NCBI GenBank assembly: GCA_963676095.1 | Contig: OY781040.1 | Location: forward strand, 6,510,001 to 6,574,000 | Source: G963676095 sp963676095 | GTDB lineage: Bacteria > Bacteroidota > Bacteroidia > Bacteroidales > Prolixibacteraceae | Reading direction: 5' to 3' | Length of the DNA stretch: 64,000 bases | In this document: piece after piece, positions 34,163 to 43,152 of the stretch | How the letters are laid out: each line of letters starts with the position of its first letter | Numbering within the stretch: the first letter of the stretch is position 1 | Position numbers and translations under genes: made by a program | The notes under the pieces: model-generated | Told to the model about the DNA's origin: nothing | The model's input: the letters and a program-made list of their open reading frames with translations, nothing else | The model's database searches: none

Positions 34163-34423
34163 CTATTCGTCTTCCTCATCTTCTTCATCATAGAGTTCAT
34201 CCTGGTTTTCAAATTCATCTTCCAGGAAGCTTTCTGCTTCTTCCAATAACGATTTGATCAGTTCTTCTGACTCAGGGGCCTCGCTCAGCCAGTGGATCTC
34301 CTGGTTTGACCAAAAATCTTCAATATCGCTCTCAACAATAAATTTAGGCTCTTCTGTATGAACCACATAAATTGTATTCGGATATTCCTGTGAGTTGTCC
34401 GCAAGTAAAAATTTTGGTAGCAT
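34163..34423 (-). CDS. Small acidic protein, conserved in Bacteroidota
   Basis: 86 residues. It starts MLPKFLLADNSQEYPNTIYVV and ends in an almost purely acidic tail (ELYDEEDEEDE). I recognise the N-terminal pattern, LLADNS...TIYVVHTEEPKFIV, as a conserved hypothetical protein of Bacteroidota with no known function. No membrane segment or Cys is present. It is convergent with tex and shares its terminator. Confidence 0.75.
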   Translation of the reverse strand: MLPKFLLADNSQEYPNTIYVVHTEEPKFIVESDIEDFWSNQEIHWLSEAPESEELIKSLLEEAESFLEDEFENQDELYDEEDEEDE

Positions 34424-34630
34424 AAAGTATTGTTTAATTGTATAAAAGCAAATGTAGGGAAAAACAAGATCAAAATCAGAAATTCAGAAAAAAATCTTTT
34501 ATCGGCTTCAATGTTTCTTCTCAATATTATTACTTTCGGATTTTTTGAAAGTTTTTTAACAATTAATTTTATCAAAAAGAAACTAAGTACTATTTTAGAG
34601 GGCATCAAATGAAACAATAAGCCTTTTTTC

Positions 34631-36310
34631 ATGAGCAAATTGAACGACTTCCTTTCTGTGATCGATAGTCATATTGGCGGTAGCAACTGGTTTGTATATC
34701 TTTTGCTGGGGACCGGGTTATTTTTTACGATATATCTGAAATTTCCACAGTTTCGTTATCTGAAGCATTCCCTGAGAATTGTCAGGGGAAAGTTTGACCG
34801 AGAGGGAGATGTTGGAGATACCTCCCATTTCCAGGCTCTGACAACGGCCTTGTCCGGTACTGTGGGGACCGGTAATATTGCAGGTGTAGCCCTTGCTATC
34901 CATCTTGGAGGGCCCGCTGCCCTTTTCTGGATGTTTATGACTGCCTTGCTTGGCATGACCACAAAATTTGTCGAGGTGACCTTATCTCATAAGTATCGTG
35001 AAAAAGCTTCTGACGGAACGATCGCCGGCGGGCCAATGTTTTACATGAAAAACCGGCTAAACATGAGATGGCTGGCTGTTATTTTTGCAGTAGCTGCCAT
35101 CTTTTCTTCTTTTGGGACAGGAAGCTTACCTCAGATCAATTCCATTTCCAATTCTGTTTTTACAACTTTTGGTATTAATAAGATCCTGACAGGGGCAGTG
35201 CTGGCCCTTCTTCTGGGCTTTGTCATTATCGGTGGAATAAAACGTATTGCCAAGGTTACGGCTACATTAGTGCCGTTTATGGCATTGTTTTATCTGTTCG
35301 GAGCACTGGCTGTTATTTTTTACAATTACCAGAATATTATTCCTTCGGTTATCTCTATTTTTCATGATGTGTTCACGGGAACTGCAGCTTCCGGAGGTTT
35401 CCTTGGTGCCGGATTTTCTTTTGCCTTTAACAGGGGGGTGAACCGGGGCCTGTTTTCCAATGAGGCCGGACAGGGGTCTGCCCCGATTGCACATGCCGCA
35501 GCCCGGGCACATGAACCTGTATCTGAAGGTTTGGTCGCTTTACTTGAACCTTTCATCGATACCATTATTATTTGTATGCTTACAGGCCTTGTTATTTTAT
35601 CGTCCGGGGTCTGGAATGAAAAAATGGAAAATGTTTTTCAAAAATCCGATTTGGAAATACTTTCTTCGTATTACGATGAATCAAGGCCGGAGATTAAACA
35701 GGACCTTCATGATTTTATCCAGGGAAAGAAGGTACTCCCTCTTTTTTCCGGAAAACTTGATGTGGAAAACGGAAGGATCAGTAATAATCTGACTATTATT
35801 CATGCCCGTTCGGTGGCGGAAGATGTAAAGGTGATGACCGGAGACAGTCTCTTTTCCGGAACAATTGAGGTAGTTAACGGGCTCCCTGTAAATGATGACC
35901 AGATTTCATATGCCGGCAAATCTTTAATACATAGTGCCCCCTTAAGTGCCGAAGCTTTTACCAGGAGTTGGCTTGGTGGTTACGGCCGGTATATCGTAGC
36001 GATCGGACTGCTGCTTTTTGCCTTTTCTACAGCTATCTCCTGGTCTTATTATGGCGACAGGGCCATCATCTATTTATTCGGGACAAAAGGGAAAATATAT
36101 TACCATATTATCTATGTCGCAGGATTTTTTCTGGCTTCATTTACCGACACAACGCTTGTCTGGACCTTTTCCGGGATTACTGTCGCATTTATGACAATTC
36201 CGAACTTGTTTGGTATCCTTTTATTAAGGAAAGAAATGAAGTCAGAAGTAAAGAGTTTCTGGCAGGAATATGCTTCCCGGTTTCCCGGAGAAAAAGTACC
36301 TGTTGATTAA
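34631..36310 (+). CDS. Alanine/sodium symporter, AGCS family
   Basis: 559 residues, about ten membrane segments. Family signatures are FRYLKHSLRIVRGKFD, the long motif GTVGTGNIAGVALAIHLGGP, GGPMFYMKNRLNMRW, FNRGVNRGLFSNEAGQGSAP, and the C-terminal FAFSTAISWSYYGDRA. It imports alanine or glycine with sodium. A soluble insert of about 115 residues (roughly 325-440, beginning NEKMENVFQKSDLEILSSYY) splits the last third; a similar insert is known in other Bacteroidota members. The gene stands alone between the small acidic gene and a receiver gene. Confidence 0.92.
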   Translation: MSKLNDFLSVIDSHIGGSNWFVYLLLGTGLFFTIYLKFPQFRYLKHSLRIVRGKFDREGDVGDTSHFQALTTALSGTVGTGNIAGVALAIHLGGPAALFWMFMTALLGMTTKFVEVTLSHKYREKASDGTIAGGPMFYMKNRLNMRWLAVIFAVAAIFSSFGTGSLPQINSISNSVFTTFGINKILTGAVLALLLGFVIIGGIKRIAKVTATLVPFMALFYLFGALAVIFYNYQNIIPSVISIFHDVFTGTAASGGFLGAGFSFAFNRGVNRGLFSNEAGQGSAPIAHAAARAHEPVSEGLVALLEPFIDTIIICMLTGLVILSSGVWNEKMENVFQKSDLEILSSYYDESRPEIKQDLHDFIQGKKVLPLFSGKLDVENGRISNNLTIIHARSVAEDVKVMTGDSLFSGTIEVVNGLPVNDDQISYAGKSLIHSAPLSAEAFTRSWLGGYGRYIVAIGLLLFAFSTAISWSYYGDRAIIYLFGTKGKIYYHIIYVAGFFLASFTDTTLVWTFSGITVAFMTIPNLFGILLLRKEMKSEVKSFWQEYASRFPGEKVPVD

Positions 36311-36477
36311 TAATTGCAGTAAAAGAAAAATATTTTATGATTTTTTTTTAAGTTGCAGGGGCAAAAACAGAAGTGCAGGCATCCGTAAAATTTTTTGGGA
36401 ATTTTTGCTTTTGTTTTGTTATATTCCCTATGTTTTCTGCAGTATGCAGTGAGGTATGTTTTTCTAGATTGAATAAA

Positions 36478-36879
36478 ATGTCAGCTGATTTTAATTTTTT
36501 GAATTTCTGGTTATTGATCGTAGACGATAGCCCGATTAACCATCGTGTTGTAACATTATCCCTTAAAGATAAGTTTGCCGGAATAGACAGTGCCTATAAC
36601 GGTCAGGAGGGTATCGATAAATACAGGGCGAGACATTATGATGTCATTCTGATGGATGCAAGGATGCCTGTCATGGATGGTTTTCAGGCAACTTCTGCAA
36701 TCCGTTCATATGAAAAAGAAGAAGGACTTGAAAATACGGCAAAAATTGTTGCTATGACTGCCAGTGATGAAGATAAAGATATTGACCGGTGCCTTTTGTC
36801 CGGGATGGATGCTTATCTTGGCAAGCCTTTTTCCGCGCAGCGGTTTTTGAATGTACTTAAAAAACTTACCCAAAAATAA
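36478..36879 (+). CDS. Single-domain response regulator (receiver only)
   Basis: 133 residues from ATG 36478; earlier in-frame starts are disfavoured because they add a non-conserved hydrophobic stretch. Receiver residues are present: acidic pair in IVDDSPINHR, phosphoacceptor Asp60 in VILMDARMPVMDG, Thr in VAMTAS, and the conserved Lys in YLGKPFS. There is no output domain, so it probably passes phosphate in a phosphorelay or binds a target protein. No kinase gene is next to it. The soluble CBS-histidine kinase 7 kb upstream is a possible but unproven partner. Confidence 0.9.
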   Translation: MSADFNFLNFWLLIVDDSPINHRVVTLSLKDKFAGIDSAYNGQEGIDKYRARHYDVILMDARMPVMDGFQATSAIRSYEKEEGLENTAKIVAMTASDEDKDIDRCLLSGMDAYLGKPFSAQRFLNVLKKLTQK

Positions 36880-36926
36880 TTTTTGTGAATGCTCTCATTT
36901 TTTAATTTATAGCAAAATGTCCCACC

Positions 36927-36959
36927 TTTGGAATAATAGATAACATCTTTGTATTTTTG
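36927..36959 (+). promoter_or_regulatory. Promoter candidate for mutS2
   Basis: TTTG (36927-36930), 21 bp, then TATTTTTG (36952-36959), a good match to the Bacteroidota -33 TTTG / -7 TAnnTTTG pair. It lies about 100 bp before the mutS2 ATG. Confidence 0.5.
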
Positions 36960-37058
36960 TTCCTTAAAACGACATATAGCAGGTCAACGGCTTCTTATCT
37001 GTTTATCTTTATTTATAGGTTAAACAAGATTTTTGTTGGCAGTGATATTTAATTAGTT

Positions 37059-39539
37059 ATGACAAAAATTTATCCAGATAATTTTGAATCGAAAATAGGG
37101 TTCGATAAAATTCGTGAATTAATCAAGGGGAGCTGCCTGAGTTCTCTTGGAAAAGAAAAGGTTGATGAAGTCCGGTTTATAGCGGATCAGGAACAACTCC
37201 TCCGCAACCTTTCGGTTACGGAGGAGTTTTCGAGGCTTTTGGCAATAACCGACAATTTTCCAACCAATCATTATTTTGACCTCAGGCCTTCTTTGTCCAA
37301 AATCCGTATTGAGGGGCGTTTCCTGGAAGTGCATGAATTATTTGATCTTAAACGCTCGCTTGAAACAATAACAGCTATTGTCCGTTTTTTCAACAGTCAA
37401 AAGGAAGACTTGTATCCCAATTTGAAGCGGATGATACAAGATGTTAATATTTTCCCTTATATCCGGGACCGGATCGACCAGATCCTTTCTCCGTACGGAA
37501 AAATTAAAGACCAGGCTTCACCTGAACTGGCGAGGATCAGACGAGAGCTTATCTCACTGCAGGGTAGTGTATCAAAAAAGCTTCAGAGTATTTTAAAACA
37601 GGCCCGGCACGAAGGGCTGGTCGAAGAAGATGCCGCCGTATCCATTCGCGATGGCAGACCGGTTATCCCGATTACTTCAGCCTTGAAAAGGAAGATGAAC
37701 GGTATTGTTCATGACGAATCGGCAAGTGGAAAAACTTCTTATATTGAACCGGCAGAGGTGGTCGAGATGAATAACGAGATCCGCGAGCTGGAATATGCCG
37801 AAAAACGGGAAGTCGTTAAGGTATTGGTGGCGTTTTCCGACGACATCCGTCCATATCTTGAGGAGTTGTGCGGACAATATGATCTTTTGGCAACCATCGA
37901 TTTTATAAGGGCGAAAGCGGTCCTTGCCAACCGGATGGGAGCCATTAAACCGGTAATTGACGCAGGTTGTCTGCTTGAGTGGAACAAGGCTGTCCATCCC
38001 TTGCTGAAGTTTAATCTTGAAAAGGAAAAACGGCAGGTTGTTCCGCTGGACATCCGGCTTACTCCGGAAAAGCATATTTTATTGATCTCTGGTCCGAATG
38101 CAGGAGGAAAGTCTGTCTGCCTGAAGACTGTCGGATTGTTGCAATACATGCTGCAATGCGGGATTATGGTTCCGATTGACGAGACGAGCAGGGCTGGGAT
38201 ATTTGAGCATATTTTTATCGACATTGGCGATGAGCAGTCGATCGAAAACGATTTGAGTACGTACAGCTCTCACCTGGTAAACATGAAATTCTTCCTGAAG
38301 AATTCGAACAACCGGACATTGATCCTGATTGATGAATTCGGAACAGGAACGGAGCCGATGCTGGGAGGTGCCATTGCTGAGGCAGTTCTGGAACAGGTTA
38401 ACAGTCAGGGTGCTTATGGAGTAATTACTACCCATTATACCAATCTTAAGCATTTTGCCTCTTCTGCCAATGGGATAGAGAACGGGGCTATGATGTACGA
38501 TGCCAACCGGATGGAACCGTTATTTCAGCTGCAGATCGGTAAACCGGGAAGCTCTTTTGCCTTCGAAATTGCACGGAAGATAGGCATGCCCGAACCGATA
38601 CTGCAAGAGGCAACGAATAAAATAGGGAAGGATCATATTAACTTTGACAAACACCTTCGGGATATTCTCCGGGATAAACGTTACTGGGAATCAAAAAGGC
38701 AGCGTATCCGTCAGGTAGAGAAAACACTGGAAGAGGTTTCATCCAAGTATGAGACTGATTTGGAGAAGCTGAATGAGCAGAGACGAAAAATCCTTGACGA
38801 TGCCAAGGCTGAAGCTGAACGGATTCTTTCTGAGGCGAACCGGAAGGTCGAGAATACGATTAGGGAGATCAGGGAAAATCAGGCTGAAAAAGAGAAAACG
38901 CGGGCTATTCGCCATGAACTCGAGACATTCAGGGAAGAAGTTGTTAAACCGGATACCGGTAATGATGAATGGATTAACAGGAAGATCGAGAAGTTAAAGG
39001 AGAAGCAGAGCCAAAAGCGGAAAAAAGAAAAATCAGATGTTCAGGCTGGGGCCTCTGTCGTGGAAAAGAAAGAAATGACACCTGGCGATAAAGTCCGGAT
39101 AGAAGGACAAACTACCATTGGAGAGCTCCTGGAACTGGGCGATAAAAATGCGGTCGTGGCCTTTGGGCAGCTTCGTACATCAGTAAGCCGTGAAAAACTT
39201 GAACTGGTCAGCAATAATGAGGCGAGAAGGGAACAGAACATCGTTAACCGGACTAAAGCCAATGTCTTTAAGGATATTTCGGAAAAGAAGCTGAACTTTA
39301 AGCCGGACATTGACATTCGCGGACAGCGTGCAGAAGAGGCGATTGCGAATATTCAGGCGTTTGTTGACGAGGCGGTTATGCTGGATGTTCATGAACTCCG
39401 GATCCTTCATGGCAAAGGCAACGGGATACTGAAAGAAGTGATCCGGAATTATCTGAAATCTGATCCTGTGGTCCGCTCGTTCAGGGATGAACATATTCAG
39501 TTTGGAGGTTCTGGAATAACAATCGTGGAACTGGGATAA
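37059..39539 (+). CDS. mutS2: Endonuclease MutS2
   Basis: 826 residues. The N-terminal core/lever region begins FESKIGFDKIRELIKGSCLS. The MutS ATPase has Walker A GPNAGGKS, the Walker B region TLILIDEFGTGTEP and the signature STYSSHLVNMK. A long coiled coil (about 515-640) with many Lys and Glu follows, then a KOW-like segment and a C-terminal Smr nuclease domain (DIRGQRAEEA, ILHGKGNGILKEVIRNYL). There is no mismatch-recognition domain, which separates it from MutS. The family acts against recombination and on stalled or collided ribosomes. A promoter candidate lies upstream and the repeat array begins directly after the stop. Confidence 0.96.
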   Translation: MTKIYPDNFESKIGFDKIRELIKGSCLSSLGKEKVDEVRFIADQEQLLRNLSVTEEFSRLLAITDNFPTNHYFDLRPSLSKIRIEGRFLEVHELFDLKRSLETITAIVRFFNSQKEDLYPNLKRMIQDVNIFPYIRDRIDQILSPYGKIKDQASPELARIRRELISLQGSVSKKLQSILKQARHEGLVEEDAAVSIRDGRPVIPITSALKRKMNGIVHDESASGKTSYIEPAEVVEMNNEIRELEYAEKREVVKVLVAFSDDIRPYLEELCGQYDLLATIDFIRAKAVLANRMGAIKPVIDAGCLLEWNKAVHPLLKFNLEKEKRQVVPLDIRLTPEKHILLISGPNAGGKSVCLKTVGLLQYMLQCGIMVPIDETSRAGIFEHIFIDIGDEQSIENDLSTYSSHLVNMKFFLKNSNNRTLILIDEFGTGTEPMLGGAIAEAVLEQVNSQGAYGVITTHYTNLKHFASSANGIENGAMMYDANRMEPLFQLQIGKPGSSFAFEIARKIGMPEPILQEATNKIGKDHINFDKHLRDILRDKRYWESKRQRIRQVEKTLEEVSSKYETDLEKLNEQRRKILDDAKAEAERILSEANRKVENTIREIRENQAEKEKTRAIRHELETFREEVVKPDTGNDEWINRKIEKLKEKQSQKRKKEKSDVQAGASVVEKKEMTPGDKVRIEGQTTIGELLELGDKNAVVAFGQLRTSVSREKLELVSNNEARREQNIVNRTKANVFKDISEKKLNFKPDIDIRGQRAEEAIANIQAFVDEAVMLDVHELRILHGKGNGILKEVIRNYLKSDPVVRSFRDEHIQFGGSGITIVELG

Positions 39540-39552
39540 TACAGGAACCATG

Positions 39553-41547
39553 ATTATAGACACATTGAGAACTGGTGAAGTGGAGAAGTGGTGAATTAGT
39601 GAATGAAAGAGTGATTGAATGAAGGAATGATAGAATGGGGTTTGAATGTTTGACGCTTCGCTGTTTGTTGGAGAGAGAGGAGAGCAGAGGTATATTGTGA
39701 AAATAAATGTTTGAAAGTTTGAATGGTTTGATTGTTCGACACTGTGCTGTTGGAGAAGAGCCTGTAGAACGGGGACCGGTTAACTATCTTTTATGCCGCC
39801 TATGCCTGTTATCAAAAATATGCCTGCCTGTTCCTGTGAAAAGTTATACGTATAACTCATTTCTATTATACGTGTAATGCAATTGTATTACACGCATAAT
39901 CCAAACGTGTTTCACGTATAACTCATTTGTGTTATACGTGTAATGTTGAAAAAATTATTGTTTAATAGATTTCCGGAAAAACTTGATTGCACAAAAACCT
40001 CATTCAGACAACTGAAGTATCAAACACTCAAACGGCGTAGCCACAAACAATAGATGTTTGAAAGTTTGAAAGTTTGAATGTTTGACGCTTCGCTGTTGGG
40101 GCTGAGAGCATAGGTACGTTGTGAACTGGAGAACTGGCAAGGTGGTGAATTAGTGAATTAGTGAATTAGTGAATGAAAGAATGATTGAATGAGAGAGTGG
40201 AAAGAAAGACAAAGCTCAGGGAACCGGAATAACATTCAAACGACGGAGTATCAAACACTCAAACGGCGCAGCCACAAACAATAGATGTTTGAAAGTTTGA
40301 ATGTTTGACGCTTCGCTGTTGGGCGAAGAGTGTGAAGGACGGGGACCGGTTAACTATCTTTTATACCGCCTATGCCTGTTATCAAAAATATGACTGCCTG
40401 TTCCTGTGAAAAGTTATGCGTATAACTCATTTCTATTATACGTGTAATATTGAAAAAATTATTGTTAAAGAGATTTCCGGAAAAAATTGATTGCACAAAA
40501 ACCTCATTAAAACAACGGAGTATCAAACACTCGAACGGCGCAGCCACAAACAATAGATGTTTGAAAGTTTGAAAGTTTGAATGTTTGACGCTTCGCTGTT
40601 GGGGCTGAGAGCATAGGTACGTTGTGAACTGGAGAACTGGCAAGGTGGTGAATTAGTGAATTAGTGAATGAAAGAATGATTGAATGAGAGAGTGGAAAGA
40701 AAGACAAAGCTCAGGGAACCGGAATAACATTCAAACGACGGAGTATCAAACACTCAAACGGCGTAGCCACAAACAATAGATGTTTGAAAGTTTGAATGTT
40801 CGAATGTTTGACGCTTCGCTGTTGGGGAAGAGCATTGAGAATTGGTGAACTGGTGAGTTGGTGAAGTCGTGAATGATGGAATGAGAGAATTGGAAGAAGA
40901 GAATCAAGACCGGGAACCGACCAACAATGTTAACCATATTAACAACAGAAACTATATTTCGTGTTTTTGTGTTCAGTCCCGCGTCTTGGCGTCTTCGCGT
41001 TCAGTTTAGAAACGACGAAGTATCAAACACTCAAACGGCGTAGCCTCAAACAATAGATGTTTGAAAGTTTGAATGTTCGAATGTTTGACGTTTCGCTGTT
41101 GAGGATGAGTGTATAGGTACGTTGTGAACTGGAGAACTGGCAAGGTGTGAATTAGTGAATGAAAGAATGATGGAATGAGAGAATGGAAAGAAAAACAAAG
41201 TCATGGGAACCGAAACAGTCCTCAAACAACGAAGTATCAAACACTCAAACGGCGTAGCCTCAAACAATAGATGTTTGAAAGTTTGAAAGTTTGAATGTTT
41301 GACGCTACGCTGTTGAGGATGAGTGTATAGGTACGTTGTGAACTGGAGAACTGGCAAGGTGTGAATTAGTGAATGAAAGAATGATGGAATGAGAGAATGG
41401 AAAGAAAAACAAAGTCATGGGAACCGAAACAGTCCTCAAACGACGAAGTATCAAACATTCAAACGGCGTAGCCTCAAACAACAGTAACAATGTTAACCAT
41501 ATTAACAATAGGAACTATTTTTGCGTCTTCGCGTTCTGTTTTAGAAC
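39553..41547. repeat. Array of complex intergenic repeats between mutS2 and an SSS symporter gene
   Basis: Nearly 2 kb without a credible gene. Units begin with ATGTTTGAAAGTTTGAATG followed by TTTGACGCTTCGCTGTTG, and end with GTATCAAACACTCAAACGGC followed by GTAGCC(A/T)CAAACAATAG. The end motif occurs seven times, at about 40017, 40248, 40520, 40743, 41020, 41234 and 41448, so spacing runs from 214 to 277 bp. The two unit ends are partly inverted copies of each other. Between them are purine-rich GTGAACTGG/GTGAATTAGTGAATGAAAGA stretches. The last two units (41057-41270, 41271-41484) are near-identical 214-bp tandem copies. Minus-strand ORFs here simply translate the repeat. Confidence 0.85.
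39843..39944. repeat. Cluster of TTATACGTATAA-like palindromes inside the array
   Basis: GTTATACGTATAAC (39843-39856) is a perfect palindrome. Near copies follow at 39865-39878 (ATTATACGTGTAAT), 39887-39900 (ATTACACGCATAAT), 39911-39922 (TTCACGTATAAC) and 39931-39944 (GTTATACGTGTAAT). A shorter version with two sites (40413-40426 and 40435-40448) is in a later unit. The spacing is about two helical turns, which resembles a regulator-binding array. Confidence 0.6.
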
Positions 41548-42888
41548 CGGCGGCGTCCTGACATTCAGCTTGAGCATAATAAAGTTAATCATAAATGCAG
41601 CGATGATGACCCAGTTGCCCCATGGGGCCCCGGATAACGTGATTATAAGTTTGCCGGCCAGGGCAACCAGTCCCCCGGTAAGCATGGCCGGGACACTCAT
41701 CGCCGGATTGATGCGGATATTGGCCAGGGCCGCTATAAGCGGGACGATGAATGCCCCGGAATAGACAGTCATGGCCAGGAGCAGCATCCCTATGATCGAG
41801 GTGATTTTTAGGGCGATTATCATGCTGATAATACCTGTCAGGACGATGAAAATCCGGGTATTGTTCAGCGATTTCCGGTTATCGATATCTCCTTTTGCAA
41901 AAAATTCGCTCAGGATAATCGATGCCGTCAACAGCGTGGTATCTGCAGAAGAAAGAACGGCCGATAGTAATGCCGCCGCCATTAACCCAACCATCCAGCC
42001 TGGCAGAAAATAATCGATAAGCTCGATCAGGGCGACCGAACCGTGCAGTTCTTCTGCCGGGAGGTTTTCATGGGCAAATACTCCGAGGTAGGTAAGGACA
42101 AATGCAAACGGAACCAGAATGGAGGCAACAACAATTATGCTCCTGCGGGCTGTAATCTCGTTTTTTGCACAAAATACCCTGGAATAAATGTCTGGCCCTA
42201 CAACAAAAGTGCTCGAGAATGTAAGCAGCAGGATCAGCAGGTCGATCGGACTGAAAGCCGGGTTAAAAGGAAACGAATCTTTTAGGGGAGTGCTGTGGGT
42301 CCCGGGAACCCGGGCCAGGAATATTCCTGCAGCAACAATGCCGACCAGGATAATGATTGCCTGAAAAAAGTCTGTCTTCAGAATCGATATTTGCCCCCCC
42401 AGCAAAGTGTAGCCGATAAAAATAATACCGGATATGAAAACTCCGTATTCATAGGTTAACCCGAAAATGCTGTAAAGGATTTTTGCCGCAGCAATGATCT
42501 GGGCGGCAACAACGCCGGTCCACGCAACAGGGATGATCACAGAGGCAGGTTTTCTGGCCTTATCGCCGTAAAAGCGACCGATCATATCAGTAAGGGTAAA
42601 TTTTCCAAACTTACTCACTTTACCGACCAGTGGCAACAAAAGCCATAACCCGATAGAAGCGGACAACAGGTACCATGATGCTGCCCAACTTTGCTCTATG
42701 GCAAGGTTGGCTGTTCCCAGTATTGCGGAACCTCCCAGTATGGTTGCCAGTAAACTTCCCGATATCTGGAGCACTCCGTTTTTTTTCCCGGCAATAAAGT
42801 AGTCGACTGGCGTTTTTATCTTCAGTGCTGAATACACGCCGATGATGAGCAGCGTAATTCCATATAGGATGAGAATTGTGAATTTCAT
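41515..42888 (-). CDS. Sodium:solute symporter family (SSS) transporter
   Basis: 457 residues, about twelve to thirteen membrane segments. SSS features include the N-terminal DYFIAGKKNGVLQISGSLLAT, SAILGTANLAIEQSWAASWY, and AALLSAVLSSADTTLLTASI in the sodium-site helix. The substrate is unknown; sugars, carboxylates and amino acids all occur in the family. The last residues (KQNAKTQK) are encoded by sequence that matches a word of the neighbouring repeat array (GTCTTCGCGTTC...GTTTAGAA), so the C-terminal tail appears to be supplied by the repeat. The gene is divergent from the 1147-residue protein gene. Confidence 0.9.
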   Translation of the reverse strand: MKFTILILYGITLLIIGVYSALKIKTPVDYFIAGKKNGVLQISGSLLATILGGSAILGTANLAIEQSWAASWYLLSASIGLWLLLPLVGKVSKFGKFTLTDMIGRFYGDKARKPASVIIPVAWTGVVAAQIIAAAKILYSIFGLTYEYGVFISGIIFIGYTLLGGQISILKTDFFQAIIILVGIVAAGIFLARVPGTHSTPLKDSFPFNPAFSPIDLLILLLTFSSTFVVGPDIYSRVFCAKNEITARRSIIVVASILVPFAFVLTYLGVFAHENLPAEELHGSVALIELIDYFLPGWMVGLMAAALLSAVLSSADTTLLTASIILSEFFAKGDIDNRKSLNNTRIFIVLTGIISMIIALKITSIIGMLLLAMTVYSGAFIVPLIAALANIRINPAMSVPAMLTGGLVALAGKLIITLSGAPWGNWVIIAAFMINFIMLKLNVRTPPVLKQNAKTQK

Positions 42889-43109
42889 AGCTAATGAGCG
42901 GCTAAGATAGAAAAATATATTTGTTTCCTCCAGCCTTTATTTTTTGTTGACTTGCTTTTTATGGGGGAAAATGTTGCCTTTATTTTCTTTCTGTATTATC
43001 TTTTATTGAAAATCTGAGCACTATGGTGATTTAGTTTGTTAGAATGTTATTTATTTCATCTATTAACATCCAATAATGTTAATTTAAACTGATTTGAAAT
43101 GTTTATTTT

Positions 43110-43117
43110 TAGTTTTG
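43110..43117 (+). promoter_or_regulatory. -7 box candidate before the 1147-residue protein gene
   Basis: TAGTTTTG fits TAnnTTTG and lies 35 bp before the ATG. The nearest TTTG upstream is only 13 bp away, so a clear -33 element is missing. Confidence 0.3.
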
Positions 43118-43152
43118 AAACTGGAAAAAAAGTAAATTAAACAAGCTATAAC

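Noticed and set aside
34430..34612. 60-codon ORF between the acidic protein and the alanine symporter
   Set aside because: A+T-rich intergenic sequence, no RBS, no family pattern.
40350..41508. Minus-strand ORFs of 63-103 codons and a plus-strand ORF at 41417-41764
   Set aside because: The minus-strand frames are translations of the repeat units (the same peptide text recurs); the plus-strand one lies over the SSS gene. None resembles a protein family.
39553..41514. CRISPR-like repetition
   Set aside because: Repeats recur at 214-277 bp, the intervening sequence is itself repeated, and no cas genes are present.
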